Source: Gluconobacter potus (GTDB taxonomy: Bacteria > Pseudomonadota > Alphaproteobacteria > Acetobacterales > Acetobacteraceae). Taken from it: a stretch of 64,000 nt of DNA. The stretch's first letter is position 1. Every line of letters starts with the position of its first letter. The stretch spans positions 1 to 64,000 of the forward strand of contig NZ_JABCQF010000001.1 of the NCBI RefSeq assembly GCF_015244705.1, given 5' to 3'. A program made the translations under genes and the position numbers. The notes beneath the pieces are model-generated. The model was given only the letters and a program-made list of their open reading frames with translations, was not told the DNA's origin and did no database searches. This document shows, in pieces, positions 16,527 to 25,523 of the stretch.

Positions 16527-16556
16527 AACCCCCTTTCCTTACGGGAAGGGGGTTTT
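16527..16556 (+). terminator. Rho-independent terminator of the cys operon
   Basis: AACCCCCTTTCC and its complement GGGAAGGGGGTT form a strong stem with a short loop, followed by TTTTTT. It lies 30 bp after the cysNC stop. Confidence 0.85.
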
Positions 16557-16720
16557 TTCATGTCTGCCGTCTCAGGGATATGCCGAATGGCACACGAGAA
16601 AGTTCACGATAAAAACGAAAACCATAACTTTTGTGATGTTACTTTCCTGTTGTGGAGCGTTAACGCAGGCAGATTGTCTCACGAATAACGGCCTGCGGCT
16701 TCGCGGTGGAAGGTTTCACG

Positions 16721-18127
16721 ATGCAGAACAGGAACGCGCCCGGACGGTTGAGCGGACATGCCCTGACGAATTTCATTGCGACCATTTCGGCAACGGGAGG
16801 GCTGCTGTTCGGGTATGATACCGGCATTATCTCTTCCGCCCTGCTCCAGCTTCGCAACCAGTTCCATCTGGATACGCTTGGGGCGGAAATCGTGACATCG
16901 GCCATCATTCTGGGAGCGCTGATCGGGTGCCTCGGGGCCGGGAGCATTTCCGACCGGATCGGGCGCCGGCGCACGGTCATGATCGCGGCGGCGCTGTTCC
17001 TTCTGGGGACGGTCGTTGTGTCCTCGGCGCAGAGTGTGGCCGTTCTGGTCATTGCCCGTCTGATCCTTGGCCTGGCCATCGGTGCGGCGTCGCAGATCGT
17101 TCCGATCTATATCGCGGAAGTCTCGCCGCCGGAGCGTCGGGGGCGGCTTGTTGTCGGCTTTCAGCTGGCGGTGGTTTTCGGCATCACGAGTTCTTTCGTG
17201 ACCGGCTATCTGCTGCGGGATTCGAGCTGGCGGCTGATGTTCGGGATCGGGATGCTGCCTGCGCTGATCCTGTTCGTGGGCATGGCGTTCCTTCCCAACA
17301 GCCCGCGCTGGCTGGCTCTTAGCGGTCAGATCGAAGAGGCCCGTGCGGTTCTGCGGCGTGTGCGTCTGTCCGATGAGGCGGCGGACCGGGAGCTGGAGGA
17401 AATCATTGAAAACCATGATGTGCAGGCGCCGTGGTCTGAACTGGCGAAGCCCTGGGTGCGGCCTGCGCTGACGGCTTCCGTGGGGATTGCGCTCCTGTGT
17501 CAGTTCACGGGCATCAATGCCGTCATGTATTACGCGCCGACGATCTTTGCCGATGCCGGTTTCGGGCAGGATTCCGCCCTGCTGACCTCTGTGGCCGTTG
17601 GTGTGGGCATGGTTTTTGCGACAGTGTTCGGGGGCTGGGCTGTTGATACCTGGGGGCGGCGGACGCTGCTCCTGCGGATGCTGCCAGGCGCCGTGGTGGC
17701 GCTGGCGGTTCTGGGAACGACGTTTGCGATGCATCTGACCGGCGGGATCGGGGCATGGATCACGGTTGCGGCCGTCATGGCCTATACCATTTTCAATACA
17801 GGCAGCCTCTCGGTCGCCATCTGGCTGGTGGGGGCGGAAGTCTATCCGCTGTCCTGCCGTGGCAAGGGCATGAGTCTCGTGGCCGGAAGCCACTGGGGGG
17901 CGGATCTGCTGATTTCCCTGACCACGCTGTCGCTTGTGCAGAGGCTGGGTGCGGGGTGGACGTTCTGGCTGTTTGCTGGCGTTAACGCCTTCGCGTTCTG
18001 GTTCGTGCTGCGTTACGTCCCCGAGACCAAGGGCCAGTCCCTTGAAGAGCTGGAGCGGCGGCTGCGCAACGGGACGTTTGCGCCGGTGGATCGTGCGGTG
18101 GCCCGGTCCGAAGCCCGGGCCCGGTAA
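16721..18127 (+). CDS. MFS sugar porter (proton-sugar symporter family)
   Basis: The 468-aa, 12-helix transporter has the sugar-porter marks: GGLLFGYDTGIISSALL in helix 1, DRIGRRR after helix 2, PIYIAEVSPPERRG at helix 4-5, a central QFTGINAVMYYAPTIF and the end RYVPETKGQSLEELE. This is the family of XylE/GalP/AraE. The ATG at 16721 has GGAAGG upstream; an in-frame GTG at 16706 is the alternative. The substrate is probably a hexose, pentose or polyol but is not readable from sequence. Confidence 0.9.
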   Translation: MQNRNAPGRLSGHALTNFIATISATGGLLFGYDTGIISSALLQLRNQFHLDTLGAEIVTSAIILGALIGCLGAGSISDRIGRRRTVMIAAALFLLGTVVVSSAQSVAVLVIARLILGLAIGAASQIVPIYIAEVSPPERRGRLVVGFQLAVVFGITSSFVTGYLLRDSSWRLMFGIGMLPALILFVGMAFLPNSPRWLALSGQIEEARAVLRRVRLSDEAADRELEEIIENHDVQAPWSELAKPWVRPALTASVGIALLCQFTGINAVMYYAPTIFADAGFGQDSALLTSVAVGVGMVFATVFGGWAVDTWGRRTLLLRMLPGAVVALAVLGTTFAMHLTGGIGAWITVAAVMAYTIFNTGSLSVAIWLVGAEVYPLSCRGKGMSLVAGSHWGADLLISLTTLSLVQRLGAGWTFWLFAGVNAFAFWFVLRYVPETKGQSLEELERRLRNGTFAPVDRAVARSEARAR

Positions 18128-18136
18128 GGTGCTCTC

Positions 18137-19462
18137 TCAGGGACGCCCGATCGACCGGTAATCGAACCCGGCCTCGCGCATGAGGTCGGGGCTCCAGATG
18201 TTGCGCAGATCCGCGATGGCGTTGCCGCGCATGGCGCTCCGAAGGCGCGTCGGGTCGAGGGCGCGGAACATGTTCCATTCCGTCAGAACGACCACGATGT
18301 CGGCGTCCTGTGCGGCGGCCAGCGCGTCCTCGCAATAACGCACGTTTTCCGGCAGGAGTGCGCGGGCCGCCTCCATGCCTTCGGGATCGAACACCTGAAG
18401 GACGGCGCCTGCTTCATGCAGGCGGGCCAGAATGGGCAGGGACGCCGCTTCGCGCATGTCGTCCGTGTCTGGCTTGAACGTCAGGCCCAAGATGCCGACG
18501 GTCTTGCCTTCAAGGCTGCCGCCCGCCTGCGCGATAATGCGTTCGGCCATACCGGTCTTGCGGGCTTCGTTGATCGCGACCGTAGCTTCCACGAGCCTTG
18601 TAGGTGCGCCGGCATCCTGTGCGATGGCGGTCAGGGCGCGGGTATCCTTGGGGAAGCAGGAGCCGCCATAGCCCGGGCCGGGGCTGAGGAAGCGGCTGCC
18701 GATCCGCTGGTCGAGGCCCATGCCGCGTGCGACGTCGTGGATGTTGCCGCCGACTTTCTCGCACAGATCAGCCATCTCGTTGATGAAGGTGACCTTCATC
18801 GCGAGGAAGGCATTGGCGGCATATTTGGTCAGTTCCGCCGTTTCCAGATCCGTCAGGACGATCGGGGCCTGAATGGCCATCAGCGGACGATAAAGCTGTT
18901 CGATAAGGGCTTGGGCGCGGGCGCCTTTATCCGGTCCCGAACGATCGATCCCGACGATGACGCGGTCGGGACGCATGAAATCGTCGATCGCGTTGCCTTC
19001 GCGGAGGAACTCGGGATTGGAGGCGACGTCGAAGGTCAGGTCCGGGCGTGTCTGGCGCAGGATGCGGGCGACTTCGCGGCCTGTGCCGACGGGTACGGTG
19101 GATTTCGTGACGACCAGAAGATCCGTTCTGGCGGCGCGGGCAATTTCCCCGGCCGCGGCATAGACATAGGTCAGGTCGGCATGGCCGTCGCCGCGTCGGG
19201 TGGGGGTGCCGACGGCGATGAAGACGGCATCGGCGTCGCTCATGGCGGCGCCGAGATCATCCCCGAATGTCAGGCGACCGGCGTCGACATTGCTGCTGAC
19301 GAGAGTGTCCAGCCCCGGCTCGTAGATGGGAATGCGACCGGCATTGAGGGCCTCAAGCTTTCTGGGGTCCCGCTCCACGATGGTGACGTCGGCTCCGAAC
19401 TCGGCGAAGCAGGCGCCTGAGACAAGACCGACATATCCGCCACCGACCATTGCAATACGCAT
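18137..19462 (-). CDS. ugd: UDP-glucose 6-dehydrogenase
   Basis: The enzyme oxidises UDP-glucose twice to UDP-glucuronate for polysaccharide synthesis. The 441-aa protein has an N-terminal Rossmann motif GGGYVGLVSG, GTPTRRGDGHADL, NPEFLREGNAIDDF and the catalytic Cys in YGGSCFPKDTRAL, with a C-terminal UDP-binding domain (FKPDTDDMREAASL). Length is standard. It converges on the sugar transporter with only 9 bp between stops. Confidence 0.96.
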   Translation of the reverse strand: MRIAMVGGGYVGLVSGACFAEFGADVTIVERDPRKLEALNAGRIPIYEPGLDTLVSSNVDAGRLTFGDDLGAAMSDADAVFIAVGTPTRRGDGHADLTYVYAAAGEIARAARTDLLVVTKSTVPVGTGREVARILRQTRPDLTFDVASNPEFLREGNAIDDFMRPDRVIVGIDRSGPDKGARAQALIEQLYRPLMAIQAPIVLTDLETAELTKYAANAFLAMKVTFINEMADLCEKVGGNIHDVARGMGLDQRIGSRFLSPGPGYGGSCFPKDTRALTAIAQDAGAPTRLVEATVAINEARKTGMAERIIAQAGGSLEGKTVGILGLTFKPDTDDMREAASLPILARLHEAGAVLQVFDPEGMEAARALLPENVRYCEDALAAAQDADIVVVLTEWNMFRALDPTRLRSAMRGNAIADLRNIWSPDLMREAGFDYRSIGRP

Positions 19463-19537
19463 ATCTGGACCCTCTTCCTACGGTGCGACGTGCATAGCCG
19501 GGGGCTGGATGGGGTGCAAATCCCGGGGACGCAATGG

Positions 19538-21505
19538 CTAGCGTGTAGGGCGGGCGCAGGCGTTGGAGGCCGCGAAACCCTGCAGGGTGGGAGGAAGGTT
19601 CGTGACCTCGTTTGAATCCGCGAGCATGTTCCGGCCTTCCTTCGACCATCTTGCGAGGGAAAGGACCGGCGCATCGAAACGGCCGCTGACGCGGACGGGA
19701 ACGTCCAGGGCAAAGAAGCTGGTCGAGAAGGGGCGGCTGGCAAAGACGAGATCAAGCCATCTGCGGTTGAGGTCGAAATCCGCCTTGGCCGCGATCGTGC
19801 CCGCGCCGGTGCGCAGACGCAGCGGTACGACGACACCGATGCCCTGATGCATCTGCAGGACGCCGAGCAGGCAGGTGATGGGGGTGACGCCCTTGGCGTG
19901 GCGGAAGAGCAGGCGCAGATCCATCGAGGCGGCCTCGACGATCTCACGCGCGATCTCGCCCTTTTCCATGCTGACGGCTGCGGTGAGGTCGGCGCGGCTC
20001 ATGGCCTCGTTGAGGGTGTGGACGTTGTTTGCGCTGGCGATGATGCGAAAGCTCAGACTGCCATTGACCGGAACGGGAGCGAGGCCCGCGACGCGGCGCA
20101 GGCGGTCGATGTCGCCATGGGTCAGGGCGAGTTCGGCGGCGATGCGGGAGGATTTCCCATCGGCTTCGATATGTCCGTTGGCGCTCAGGGAGGCGCCGAC
20201 ATAGCCGAGGCGCAGGACAGGAATGTCGATGCGGTTGGGGATCTGGGCCGCCTGGATCTTCAGGTTTGCGAAGTCGAGCTTGTTGTAGACCAGTTGACGG
20301 GCCGCGAGGTCGAAATGGACCAGAGGGTCGGGATCGGGTGGTGTCAGAAGCAGCAGGTCCGCGTGGAGCGTGGAGGGGCTTTTCTTGCTGCCTTTGGCGC
20401 CAGGGGGCGCGAGGATCGGCATCAGGCCGTTGATGTCGAGGCGGCCGAAACCGATTTTGGCCGTCACGTCATCGGGTTTGCCATGGCTGCCTTCGACAAG
20501 CGTGAAGTCGCCGTCTTCCATCGTGCTGGTCTGGATGGTGCCGTTCGCCTTGCTGAAATGCCAGTCATTGCCGGAATGGCTGAAATCGCCGGACAGGGTC
20601 AGTTTGACCGGGGCATGATCGCCCTTGATTCCAGCGACGCTGAACAGCGTGTCGGATGTGGGTGTGGTGACGGTGGTATGGCCTTCGACGCCGTCGAAAT
20701 TTGTCGGGTCCGTCAGGGTGCCGGTGAAGTCCGAGGTCATGTCACCGGATGTGACATGAGCCTTGGTGCCGTAGGGGCGCTGTGGCGTTTTGCGGAGGTC
20801 GCGGATCGGCTCCATTTCGGCGGAAATTACGATCGGGGTGCCGTTATAGGCGCCGCTCAGGGTCATGGTGAGCGGGCTTGTATCGCTGGTTGAGGCGAGT
20901 TCGACCTTCCCGAGTGTGGCTTTGTAGGATGCGCCGTTGGCCGAGCGGTAGGTCACGTCGCTGTCGAGGATCGTGACGTTGCGCAGGCCCGGAGCGCTGT
21001 GCAGATCGGGCGGTGCGTCCGCTTTGGCCTGTTGCTCGGGCGTGAGCGGGGGGCGCGGGTCGTTCTGATGGGGACCGAAGCGCCAGTTGGGCAGATGCGC
21101 CGGCGTGCGCTCGAACAGGCCCGAGAACTTCGAGATGACGATGTTGCGGGTCTCGGGCGGACCCCAGATCAGGGAGGTCAGGCGGACCTGTGCGCCGAGA
21201 TGACCGAGCGTCATCATCTGCGGGCGCGTGCCGCTGGCGATGTTGGCGACGGAGACGTCATCCGCCTCGATCGTCAGCCAGGTTCCGGGATGGATGTGCA
21301 GGGCGCCGATATGGACGGGGCGGTCCAGCTTCTTTTCCAGCTTCGCGGTGGCGAAGGCGGCGAGGTCCTTGTGGTCGATCCAGATCCCTCCTGCGCCGAA
21401 CAGGGCCAGGAGAAGAACGGTAAGGGACAGGATGGAAACCAGAAACCAGCGCAGCAAGAGACAGTCTTTCAGGAAGCCTTCAGTGTGGCCGGACAATACC
21501 GGCAT
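19538..21505 (-). CDS. AsmA-family envelope protein
   Basis: The 655-aa protein has one N-terminal membrane anchor (about 17-42, LLLRWFLVSILSLTVLLLALFGAG) and a long periplasmic beta-rich body starting LDRPVHIGALHIHPGTWLTIEADDVSVAN, the AsmA N-terminal pattern. A C-terminal AsmA_2-like part (SMDLRLLFRHAKGVTPITCLLG and ARWSKEGR) is present. AsmA-like proteins form bridges that help phospholipid transfer to the outer membrane. The first 15 residues lack a good ribosome site, so the start may be a little downstream. Confidence 0.85.
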   Translation of the reverse strand: MPVLSGHTEGFLKDCLLLRWFLVSILSLTVLLLALFGAGGIWIDHKDLAAFATAKLEKKLDRPVHIGALHIHPGTWLTIEADDVSVANIASGTRPQMMTLGHLGAQVRLTSLIWGPPETRNIVISKFSGLFERTPAHLPNWRFGPHQNDPRPPLTPEQQAKADAPPDLHSAPGLRNVTILDSDVTYRSANGASYKATLGKVELASTSDTSPLTMTLSGAYNGTPIVISAEMEPIRDLRKTPQRPYGTKAHVTSGDMTSDFTGTLTDPTNFDGVEGHTTVTTPTSDTLFSVAGIKGDHAPVKLTLSGDFSHSGNDWHFSKANGTIQTSTMEDGDFTLVEGSHGKPDDVTAKIGFGRLDINGLMPILAPPGAKGSKKSPSTLHADLLLLTPPDPDPLVHFDLAARQLVYNKLDFANLKIQAAQIPNRIDIPVLRLGYVGASLSANGHIEADGKSSRIAAELALTHGDIDRLRRVAGLAPVPVNGSLSFRIIASANNVHTLNEAMSRADLTAAVSMEKGEIAREIVEAASMDLRLLFRHAKGVTPITCLLGVLQMHQGIGVVVPLRLRTGAGTIAAKADFDLNRRWLDLVFASRPFSTSFFALDVPVRVSGRFDAPVLSLARWSKEGRNMLADSNEVTNLPPTLQGFAASNACARPTR

Positions 21506-21618
21506 GATTCACAAAAGGAAACTCCACCAGAAAGACTGGAACCGCCTGAAAGGATCGACAGAAAGAGCCCTGTTCTCAAAACTCCTGTAACTTCCGGATT
21601 TCAGTAAGAGAGGCTGTG

Positions 21619-22158
21619 TTACTGGAAGGTATTCCTGAGTTTTTCGACGGCATGCAGGGCGCAGGCTTCGTCCTTGTCTCCGCCGGGGGCGCCGGATACG
21701 CCCAGCCCGCCAAGAATGGCGTGGTCACTTGTGCGGCGCAGGGTGACGCCACCGGGAACGAACAGGACTTCGGGGATCGTGTTCAGGGCGCCGTTTGCGG
21801 GGCCGGTGACACCTGCGGCGATCAGTTCGCTGGTCGTGTTCTTGTTGAAGGCCAGACCATAGGAATAGGCCGTATAGGCCTTGCGGTAGGCGACGGAGAG
21901 CGATTGCAGGGGGACGGTGTCACCCTTGATGACGGCCTGTTCATGCCCACTCGTATCCACGACGGTGGCGGTCACGGAATAGCCCTGTGCGGCGCAGATG
22001 CGGACGGCTTCGGAGGCCAGAGCCGCAGCGGTGGACCAGTCGAGTTTCTGGCTTGTGACGATGTGGGAGCCGGCAGCGGGCTGGGCAAAGGCGGCGGGAC
22101 AGAGGAAGGCCACTGCGAGTGCTGCTGCGGGAAGGAGCGGTTTTATGTTGGGGAGCAT
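21619..22158 (-). CDS. Exported GlcG/HbpS-like protein
   Basis: From ATG 22158 (GAGAG upstream) the protein has 179 aa with a signal peptide ending AFA-QP near 25. The mature part is a GlcG/HbpS (DUF336) domain: LDWSTAAALASEAVRICAAQGY, TATVVDTSGHEQAVIKGD, AYRKAYTAYSYGLAF and the glycine-rich GGLGVSGAPGGDKDEACA end. Members bind haem or act with glycolate/diol enzymes; the exported form is common in acetic acid bacteria with unknown role. The frame is open to 22374, but that extension lacks a signal sequence. Confidence 0.85.
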   Translation of the reverse strand: MLPNIKPLLPAAALAVAFLCPAAFAQPAAGSHIVTSQKLDWSTAAALASEAVRICAAQGYSVTATVVDTSGHEQAVIKGDTVPLQSLSVAYRKAYTAYSYGLAFNKNTTSELIAAGVTGPANGALNTIPEVLFVPGGVTLRRTSDHAILGGLGVSGAPGGDKDEACALHAVEKLRNTFQ

Positions 22159-22257
22159 CAGCTGGTTCTCTCGTTGTGGAACGGGAAGCATGCTGTCTGC
22201 GGGGTGTAGGCCGCAATCGGGAATGCGGGCGTGCACGCAATGGTGTTGAGCAGATGA

Positions 22258-22287
22258 CCCTCTCCCGGATCTGGATCCGGGAGAGGG
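22258..22287 (-). terminator. Strong hairpin behind the porin gene
   Basis: CCCTCTCCCGGATC and GATCCGGGAGAGGG make a perfect 14-bp stem with a 2-base loop, 14 bp past the porin stop. No T-tract follows on the minus strand, so it may be a processing or Rho-assisted end rather than an intrinsic terminator. Confidence 0.5.
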
Positions 22288-22300
22288 GGCTGGGAGGTCT

Positions 22301-24016
22301 TTAGAAGGCGGCCTGGATACGGGCAGCGAAGGAGTTGCCCGAGCGACCCGAAACGTTGGTTGCTGAGGCCACACTGCGGGATGTGACGAAGTGGCTGTAG
22401 TCCACCATGAAGCGGAAGTGGCGGTTCGGGTACCAGTTCAGTCCGCCGGTATAGACATTCTGCATGCCGCCACGCACGTAGCTGACGCCGTTCTGGCTGG
22501 TGATCCCTGCCGTTGCCGCGTTGAGGTTGCTGTTCAGATCCAGGCCGCTGTACTGGGCGACAGCTTCAAGGGCACCCCAGTGGTTGAGGGTCGGGTTGAA
22601 TTCCTGGTCAGCGCCAACACCGGGTGCACCGAAAGCGCCTTCCTTGATGTTATACATGCGGGGTTTGCCGAAGATTGTATAAGCTGCGGCACCATACCAG
22701 CCCTGGAAGTTGAACGCAGGCAGGTTGGCCTGCGAGCGCTGGACGCCAACATGATAATACTCGCCCTTGACTAGCAGGCGATCCCAGCGGAAGCCAAGTT
22801 CCGGACCAGCGGCCCAGACCTGTGCGGCCTTGGTGATCGTACCCGTGGAGACAAGGCTGGCTTCACCGATATCGAATTCCGGACGCTGTCCGAATGACGT
22901 CGTGCGGGTGCAGTAATCGGCGTTGGTTCCAGTGTTACAAGCGAGGCGGAAGGCTGCAATCGCCGAGACACCGACGTGAAGGTCGACGTCCTTGGTGGCG
23001 ATCGGACGGCCTGCAGCGCGGATCATGCCGCCCGTCTGGCTGTCGAGCGTGGCGCCGCTGCCGCCTCCATAATAGGTGGAGCTGCTGTCAGATGCGTTGC
23101 GATGACCCCATTCCTGTCCCGTGAAGTAACCGGCAACCCACCAGCGCTTCTCGTAATGCAGGCCGCCAACTACGAAGCGGGCGTCACCGGCCGCGATGTT
23201 ACGCACCATATCGGTGATGCTGGGACGTTCCAGCGTCATGAAGTCGTTGGAGCTCTCGGCGTCTTCTTCCGTCACGCGCGGCTGGAAGTAACCGACCGTC
23301 AGGATGGTGTTACGGAAGCCGGTATAGTTCAGGTTGCCTTCATACAGGCCGACATAACCGTCGTTATGGTTGGCACCGAAATCGGGCGTGACGGCTGCAA
23401 CCCAGTTCTTGTAGCGGAACATGAACGGAATACGCAGACGACGCTGATTGGTCGTAAAACTGTTGAAGGCGCCACGGGTGTCGCTGCCGCGCGGTCCGGA
23501 ATTGAAGAAGCCGCCGAAGTCTTCATGATAGGCGAGGCCGATCGACAGGGCGTAGGCTCCGTCGGAGGACTGGATCGTCGGGCGACCGCCCGGGAAGCCC
23601 ACCTTGATGCCGCCGACCGTGACTTCCTCGTCCTGCGCGGTGGCGCGCTGGAAGTCGGACCAGGAAGAGACGTCTGCGCGGTCTGACGGCGGACGGCCAT
23701 CATCGGCGCCGGCCTTTGCCGGACGGACGCTGATCAGTGGCTGCGCGGCAGGGCGCGGCTGGCCGATATAGCGGCCACGCTGGGCGTAGGGGTTGTTTTC
23801 GGCTTCTTCCCGCTGGCGGGCCAGAACGGCACGGGCGCGTTTGATTTCCTCGGCATGCTCTTTCTTCATGCTGGCGAGCTGTGCCTGCATGGCCTGGATC
23901 TGCCGTTCCATGATCTGCATCTGGTCGGCGGCCCGGGCATGGCCACAAAGAGGAAGAAGTGAAACCAGGGTCGTTGTGGCCAGGAGGGCCGTGGTCCGGC
24001 GGAAAGAAAAAACCAT
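22301..24016 (-). CDS. Phosphate-selective porin (OprO/OprP family)
   Basis: The 571-aa protein has a signal peptide (about 1-29), a short coiled coil with MQIMERQIQAMQAQLASMKKEH used for trimerisation in this family, and a beta-barrel of O/P porin type (VGGIKVGFPGGRPTIQSSDG, WVAAVTPDFG, terminal FAARIQAAF ending in Phe). It is divergent from pstS, and its upstream region has three Pho-box-like repeats. Both facts support phosphate or polyphosphate uptake under phosphate limitation. Confidence 0.88.
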   Translation of the reverse strand: MVFSFRRTTALLATTTLVSLLPLCGHARAADQMQIMERQIQAMQAQLASMKKEHAEEIKRARAVLARQREEAENNPYAQRGRYIGQPRPAAQPLISVRPAKAGADDGRPPSDRADVSSWSDFQRATAQDEEVTVGGIKVGFPGGRPTIQSSDGAYALSIGLAYHEDFGGFFNSGPRGSDTRGAFNSFTTNQRRLRIPFMFRYKNWVAAVTPDFGANHNDGYVGLYEGNLNYTGFRNTILTVGYFQPRVTEEDAESSNDFMTLERPSITDMVRNIAAGDARFVVGGLHYEKRWWVAGYFTGQEWGHRNASDSSSTYYGGGSGATLDSQTGGMIRAAGRPIATKDVDLHVGVSAIAAFRLACNTGTNADYCTRTTSFGQRPEFDIGEASLVSTGTITKAAQVWAAGPELGFRWDRLLVKGEYYHVGVQRSQANLPAFNFQGWYGAAAYTIFGKPRMYNIKEGAFGAPGVGADQEFNPTLNHWGALEAVAQYSGLDLNSNLNAATAGITSQNGVSYVRGGMQNVYTGGLNWYPNRHFRFMVDYSHFVTSRSVASATNVSGRSGNSFAARIQAAF

Positions 24017-24094
24017 TGCTGCGGTGCGTCCTTCTGGGGAGGGCGTGTGTTCCGCAGTTCAGGTATCTGATTCGCATCTTGGAATAATGGGAAG

Positions 24095-24127
24095 GTTTCA
24101 TGACGGGAACATGACAGTTTCATGACA
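24095..24127 (-). promoter_or_regulatory. Pho box array (three 11-bp repeats) upstream of the porin
   Basis: On the minus strand the sequence reads TGTCATGAAAC, TGTCATGTTCC, CGTCATGAAAC in tandem, exactly 11 bp apart. This is the PhoB direct-repeat pattern (CTGTCAT-type units spaced 11 bp) and lies 79 bp before the porin start. Confidence 0.75.
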
Positions 24128-24258
24128 CTCCGGGCTGGAGGGCGCAGGAAACTGGGGATTTCGAAGTGTGTATGTCAGTTTTGTTGCGAAAGCCGGGTGG
24201 ATCGGCGGCTTACGGACGCAGGAGTGTGACATTTCGGCACGCTCCGATGTCTGAACAG

Positions 24259-24280
24259 TGTCATGAAACTATCACGTATG
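24259..24280 (+). promoter_or_regulatory. Pho box upstream of pstS
   Basis: TGTCATGAAAC followed by TATCACGTATG gives two 11-bp units, the first identical to the leading unit of the divergent porin array. It lies about 70 bp before the pstS start. The 332-bp interval between the porin and pstS holds these two boxes and nothing else recognised. Confidence 0.7.
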
Positions 24281-24348
24281 GCCTACTGTTTCTGTTTTCT
24301 GGTCGGCGTTACTAAGGGCGCAGTTTTCACGCCCCATAAGGGATTCCC

Positions 24349-25377
24349 ATGATCAAGAGCAGAGCTCCGCTATTCGGTCTTCTTGTCGCCACGGCCCTTG
24401 GCACGGCTGTCATGACCCCGTTCGTGTCGTCGGCGCAGGCTGCGGACATCACGGGCGCAGGGTCCAGCTTCGCCGCACCGATCTATGGTGCATGGGGCAT
24501 GGCGGCCAAGAGCCAGGCCGGTGTCGCCGTGAACTACCAGAGCGTGGGATCCAGCGCCGGTCAGGATCAGGTGGTCGCCCGCACCGTCGACTTTGGCGCG
24601 TCCGACAAGCCGATGAGCGGTGACCGTCTGGCGAAGGAAAAGCTGTACCAGTTCCCGACCGTCATGAGCGGCATCGTGGTCGTGGCGAACGTGCCGGGCA
24701 TTGCTCCGGGCCAGCTCCGTCTCGACGGCCCGACCCTGGCCGGTCTGTATGACGGCGAGATCACGACCTGGGATGACGACCGCATCAAGGCCCTGAATCC
24801 GGGTCTGAACCTGCCGGACACGGATGTTGCGCCGATCCACCGCGCCGACGGTTCGGGCACGAGCTACGTTTTCACGTCCTATCTGTCGCAGGTTTCCCCG
24901 ACCTGGAAGCAGAAGCTCGGCGCCGGCACGTCCATCGCCTGGCCGGGCGGTTCGGGCGCACGTGGCAATGATGGCATTGCCGCCATGGTGCGTCAGACCG
25001 AAGGTGGCGTGGGTTACGTCGAGTATTCCTATGCCGCGCAGAACCACCTGAACATCGCCCAGATGAAGAACCACAGCGGTGCCTTCGTTGCCCCGACGCT
25101 GGCCAGCTTCGCGGAAGCCGCCAAGGCTGCTGACTGGGCCCATGCCGATCACTATGCGGTGAACCTGCTGGACACGGATGGCGCATCGTCCTGGCCGATC
25201 GTGACGGCAACATTCGTTCTGGTGCCGGTCGATGCCGCCCAGAAGGAATCCGGCAAGGCTGTGCGCAACTTCTTTACATGGGGTTTCCAGCATGGTGACG
25301 CGGACAATGCCCGCCTCGACTATGTCGGTCTGCCGCAGAACGTGAAGACGGATATTCTGGCCAACTGGCCGAAGTAA
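24349..25377 (+). CDS. pstS: Phosphate ABC transporter substrate-binding protein
   Basis: The 342-aa periplasmic protein has a Sec signal cleaved near VSSAQA-AD (about 32). The mature start DITGAGSSFAAPIYGAWG is typical of PstS, with phosphate-contact motifs GSSAGQDQV, FGASDKPM and HRADGSGTSYVFTSYLS. Ribosome site AAGGGA. No pstC, pstA, pstB or phoU follows; instead a terminator comes directly after, so this pstS is monocistronic. It may serve a pst transporter elsewhere or be a second high-affinity copy. Confidence 0.95.
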   Translation: MIKSRAPLFGLLVATALGTAVMTPFVSSAQAADITGAGSSFAAPIYGAWGMAAKSQAGVAVNYQSVGSSAGQDQVVARTVDFGASDKPMSGDRLAKEKLYQFPTVMSGIVVVANVPGIAPGQLRLDGPTLAGLYDGEITTWDDDRIKALNPGLNLPDTDVAPIHRADGSGTSYVFTSYLSQVSPTWKQKLGAGTSIAWPGGSGARGNDGIAAMVRQTEGGVGYVEYSYAAQNHLNIAQMKNHSGAFVAPTLASFAEAAKAADWAHADHYAVNLLDTDGASSWPIVTATFVLVPVDAAQKESGKAVRNFFTWGFQHGDADNARLDYVGLPQNVKTDILANWPK

Positions 25378-25457
25378 GGTCTGCGTCCCTGTCCGGAATG
25401 AGGAATGGCTCCTGAATTCGGGGCTGGTCAGTCCGGACAAAAAGGCGTTGAGTATGG

Positions 25458-25490
25458 AAACGGGCTTCTCCAGCAGGGGAAGCCCGTTTT
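25458..25490 (+). terminator. Rho-independent terminator of pstS
   Basis: AAACGGGCTTC and GAAGCCCGTTTT pair around a short loop, followed by a T-rich run, about 80 bp past the pstS stop. Confidence 0.8.
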
Positions 25491-25523
25491 CGGTTTTCTG
25501 CTCTGTCCAGTCATGGTGCCTGC

